From Methylobacteriaceae bacterium (lineage in GTDB: Bacteria; Pseudomonadota; Alphaproteobacteria; Rhizobiales; Beijerinckiaceae): a DNA stretch of 64,000 bases. The translations under genes were made by a program, and so were the position numbers. Positions within the stretch are counted from its first letter, which is position 1, and every line of letters starts with the position of its first letter. The stretch is taken from positions 1 to 64,000 of the forward strand of contig CANEZL010000025.1 of assembly GCA_947444195.1 (NCBI GenBank), in the 5' to 3' direction. The notes under the pieces are model-generated. The model saw only the letters and a list, made by a program, of their open reading frames with translations, made no database searches and was not told the origin of the DNA. Of the stretch, positions 61,990 to 64,000 are shown in pieces.

Positions 61990-64000
61990 ATGGACGCGTT
62001 TGCCCTCGCCCGTCTCCAGGCCAGGCGCAAGCGCGCCCTCCTGCCGGCCGGCATCATGTCCGGCAACGCAGCGGTGGAATGGGCCTTCACCGATGCAGGC
62101 ATCGACATCCACGAGCAGAAGATTGACGGCACGATCCTGGACGGATGCGACGCCAAGCTCTTCCGCGCGGCCTCGGCCGTCTACGTCCGAGACGACGTTC
62201 CGAAGCCGGAGCAGGCGCTCCACCTCGCGCACGAGCTCGGGCACCTCGACCTGCACAAGCCGCATGAGGAGTGCGAGCTCCACAGGACCGACCTGCGACC
62301 GGCCGGCTCGCGCGCCATCTCGCGCGTGGAGGCCTACGGGCCCCGCGAGCGCCGGGAGCTGATGGCGAACGTCTTCGGGCGCGAGTACCTGCTGCCGCGC
62401 GACCTCGCGCGGCAGCTCTTCGTCGATGACCGCCTTTCCGCGCCTGCGATCGCTACGCGGTTGGGCCTTCCGCTCGGGATGGTCCGCCAGCAGCTCTTCG
62501 ACGCGCTGCTGCAGGCCGACGTGGCTCCGCCCAAGGAGAAGGGCCCACGGAAGCTCCAGACGCTCGATCCCAGCCAACAGCGGGCGGTCGATTACAAAGG
62601 GCGGGCCCTCCTGGTCGAGGCTGGCCCCGGATCGGGCAAGACAAAGACGCTCGTCGCCCGAATCAACCGGCTCCTCGAAACGGAGCATCCCTCCCGCATC
62701 CTGGCGCTGACCTTCTCCAACAAGGCCGCGGCCGAGCTGTCTTCCCGGCTCATGGAGGATAAGGGTGACGAGGCGGTAGAAGTCTGGACCGGCACCTTCC
62801 ACGCCTTCGGCCTGGAGGTGATGCGACGGCACTACGAGCTGTTCGGGCTCGGGCCCAAGATCCGCCTGCTCTCGCCGTCCCAGGCCGTCGAGTTGCTTGA
62901 GGAGCGGCTGCCGCTTCTCGGCCTTGAGCACTTCCACGATCTCAGGGATCCCGCCGCCAAGCTGAAGGAACTCCTGCGGCCGGTCTGGCGGGCCAAGGAT
63001 GAGCTCGTCGGGCCCGGGGAGTTCCGCCGGATGGCGACGGAGAACCTGGACCGCGCCGAAGCCGAGTACGCCGCGCTGCGAAAGCAGACCAAGGTGGCGT
63101 TCAAGCCGGTCGAGACCGCGCAGAAGACCATGGAGGCGGCCGCCGTCTACGACGAGTACGAGAAGCTGCTGCGGGGCAACGGCCTGGTCGACTTCGCCGA
63201 CCTCGTCATGCTGCCCACCCTGATCATGGCCCGCGAGCCGAAGGTGCTCCGGGAGCTGCGCGACCAACATCGCGAGATCCTGGTCGATGAATTCCAGGAC
63301 GTGAACCGGGCCAGCGCGGAGATGGTCAAGCTCCTCTGGGGTGAGGAGAACCGCGTCTGGGTCGTGGGCGATGCCCGCCAGAGCATCTACCGGTTCCGAG
63401 GCGCTTCGCCGCTGAACATGGAGCGCTTCGAGCGCGACTTTCCCGCCGGCGAGGGCGAAGTCGAACGCATCCCACTCGCGTTCAACTACCGCTCAACCGA
63501 CCACATAACCGGCCTGTGCCGGACCTTCGCCGCAGCGACGGACGCGATCCGCGGGCGGGAAGGGTTCACCCCGGCCGGGCTTCCCTACGACGCGGAAGCT
63601 GACCGAGAGGACGAGGGAAGCGCGACGAAGCTTCTGGTCGGGCAGGATGACGACTGCGAGGCCGACCTGCTCGAACGGGAGATCCGCCGTCTGCGCGACG
63701 ACGGGGTGCCGTACGGCCGGCAGACCGTCCTCGCCAGGACAAACACTCGCCTGGACACCCTGGCCGCCCGCCTCGCCCGGCATGGCATCCCCGTGCTGCA
63801 CCTCGGCAGCTTCTTCGAGCGATCGGAGGTCCGCGACGTCCTGTCGATCCTCGCCATCGTCGCCGAGACGAACGGTGCCGCGCTCTCGCGCGTGGCGGCA
63901 TTCCGGGGCATCGACGTCGAGGGGCCCGACGTCGCCATCGCGGTCGAGCATGCTCGGCGTCGCGGGCGCGCCCTCGCCGAGGTCCTTCCCGACGCCCTCT
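61990..64000 (+). CDS. ImmA/IrrE metallopeptidase domain fused to UvrD-like SF1 helicase (open at window end)
   Basis: Read directly: 670 aa open to the edge. HLAHELGHLDLH zinc-peptidase motif with ERRELMANVFGREYLLPR, then LVEAGPGSGKTKTL, ILVDEFQDVNRAS, VWVVGDARQSIYRFRGAS, NYRS. Confidence 0.9.
   Translation, partial: MDAFALARLQARRKRALLPAGIMSGNAAVEWAFTDAGIDIHEQKIDGTILDGCDAKLFRAASAVYVRDDVPKPEQALHLAHELGHLDLHKPHEECELHRTDLRPAGSRAISRVEAYGPRERRELMANVFGREYLLPRDLARQLFVDDRLSAPAIATRLGLPLGMVRQQLFDALLQADVAPPKEKGPRKLQTLDPSQQRAVDYKGRALLVEAGPGSGKTKTLVARINRLLETEHPSRILALTFSNKAAAELSSRLMEDKGDEAVEVWTGTFHAFGLEVMRRHYELFGLGPKIRLLSPSQAVELLEERLPLLGLEHFHDLRDPAAKLKELLRPVWRAKDELVGPGEFRRMATENLDRAEAEYAALRKQTKVAFKPVETAQKTMEAAAVYDEYEKLLRGNGLVDFADLVMLPTLIMAREPKVLRELRDQHREILVDEFQDVNRASAEMVKLLWGEENRVWVVGDARQSIYRFRGASPLNMERFERDFPAGEGEVERIPLAFNYRSTDHITGLCRTFAAATDAIRGREGFTPAGLPYDAEADREDEGSATKLLVGQDDDCEADLLEREIRRLRDDGVPYGRQTVLARTNTRLDTLAARLARHGIPVLHLGSFFERSEVRDVLSILAIVAETNGAALSRVAAFRGIDVEGPDVAIAVEHARRRGRALAEVLPDAL

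Overview
GC-rich alphaproteobacterial chromosome segment. Gene content and repeats look Methylobacterium-like, which is an inference. About the first 52 kb is mostly chromosomal: an IS630 transposase tail at the left edge, a GlcG/HbpS-like protein, an FNT transporter, TadE/TadG, a sulfotransferase-like protein with a coiled-coil tail, a sirtuin, an IorA/IorB-type molybdo-oxidoreductase pair, an Ogt-type methyltransferase, a flavin amine oxidase, a Kelch protein, rpsD, prkA-yeaH-spoVR, TadD, an M17 peptidase, a TonB receptor behind a 36-bp perfect palindrome, an M20 hydrolase, copA-cueR with a clear CueR box, and a PhoR-like kinase. The first highlight is a tightly packed minus-strand cluster (about 41.0-50.8 kb): inositol-3-phosphate synthase, HD-like protein, methyltransferase, Gfo/Idh/MocA dehydrogenase, YcaO, TIM-barrel isomerase, GT4 glycosyltransferase, PIG-L deacetylase and uracil-DNA glycosylase-like protein. 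It looks like an uncharacterised small-molecule pathway with mycothiol/bacillithiol-like logic. A tRNA-Met(CAU) at 52454-52530 marks the start of an accessory region (likely an integrated island) running to the window end. That region holds many unknown small genes, an AAA ATPase, a metallophosphoesterase plus the decayed remnant of a second copy, and the second highlight: a three-gene operon of a sigma-70-like protein, an unknown protein, and an ImmA/IrrE zinc-protease domain fused to a UvrD-like SF1 helicase that runs off the window end. At least three or four families of ~110-bp interspersed palindromic repeats are also visible. No searches were run; all family calls come from reading motifs.
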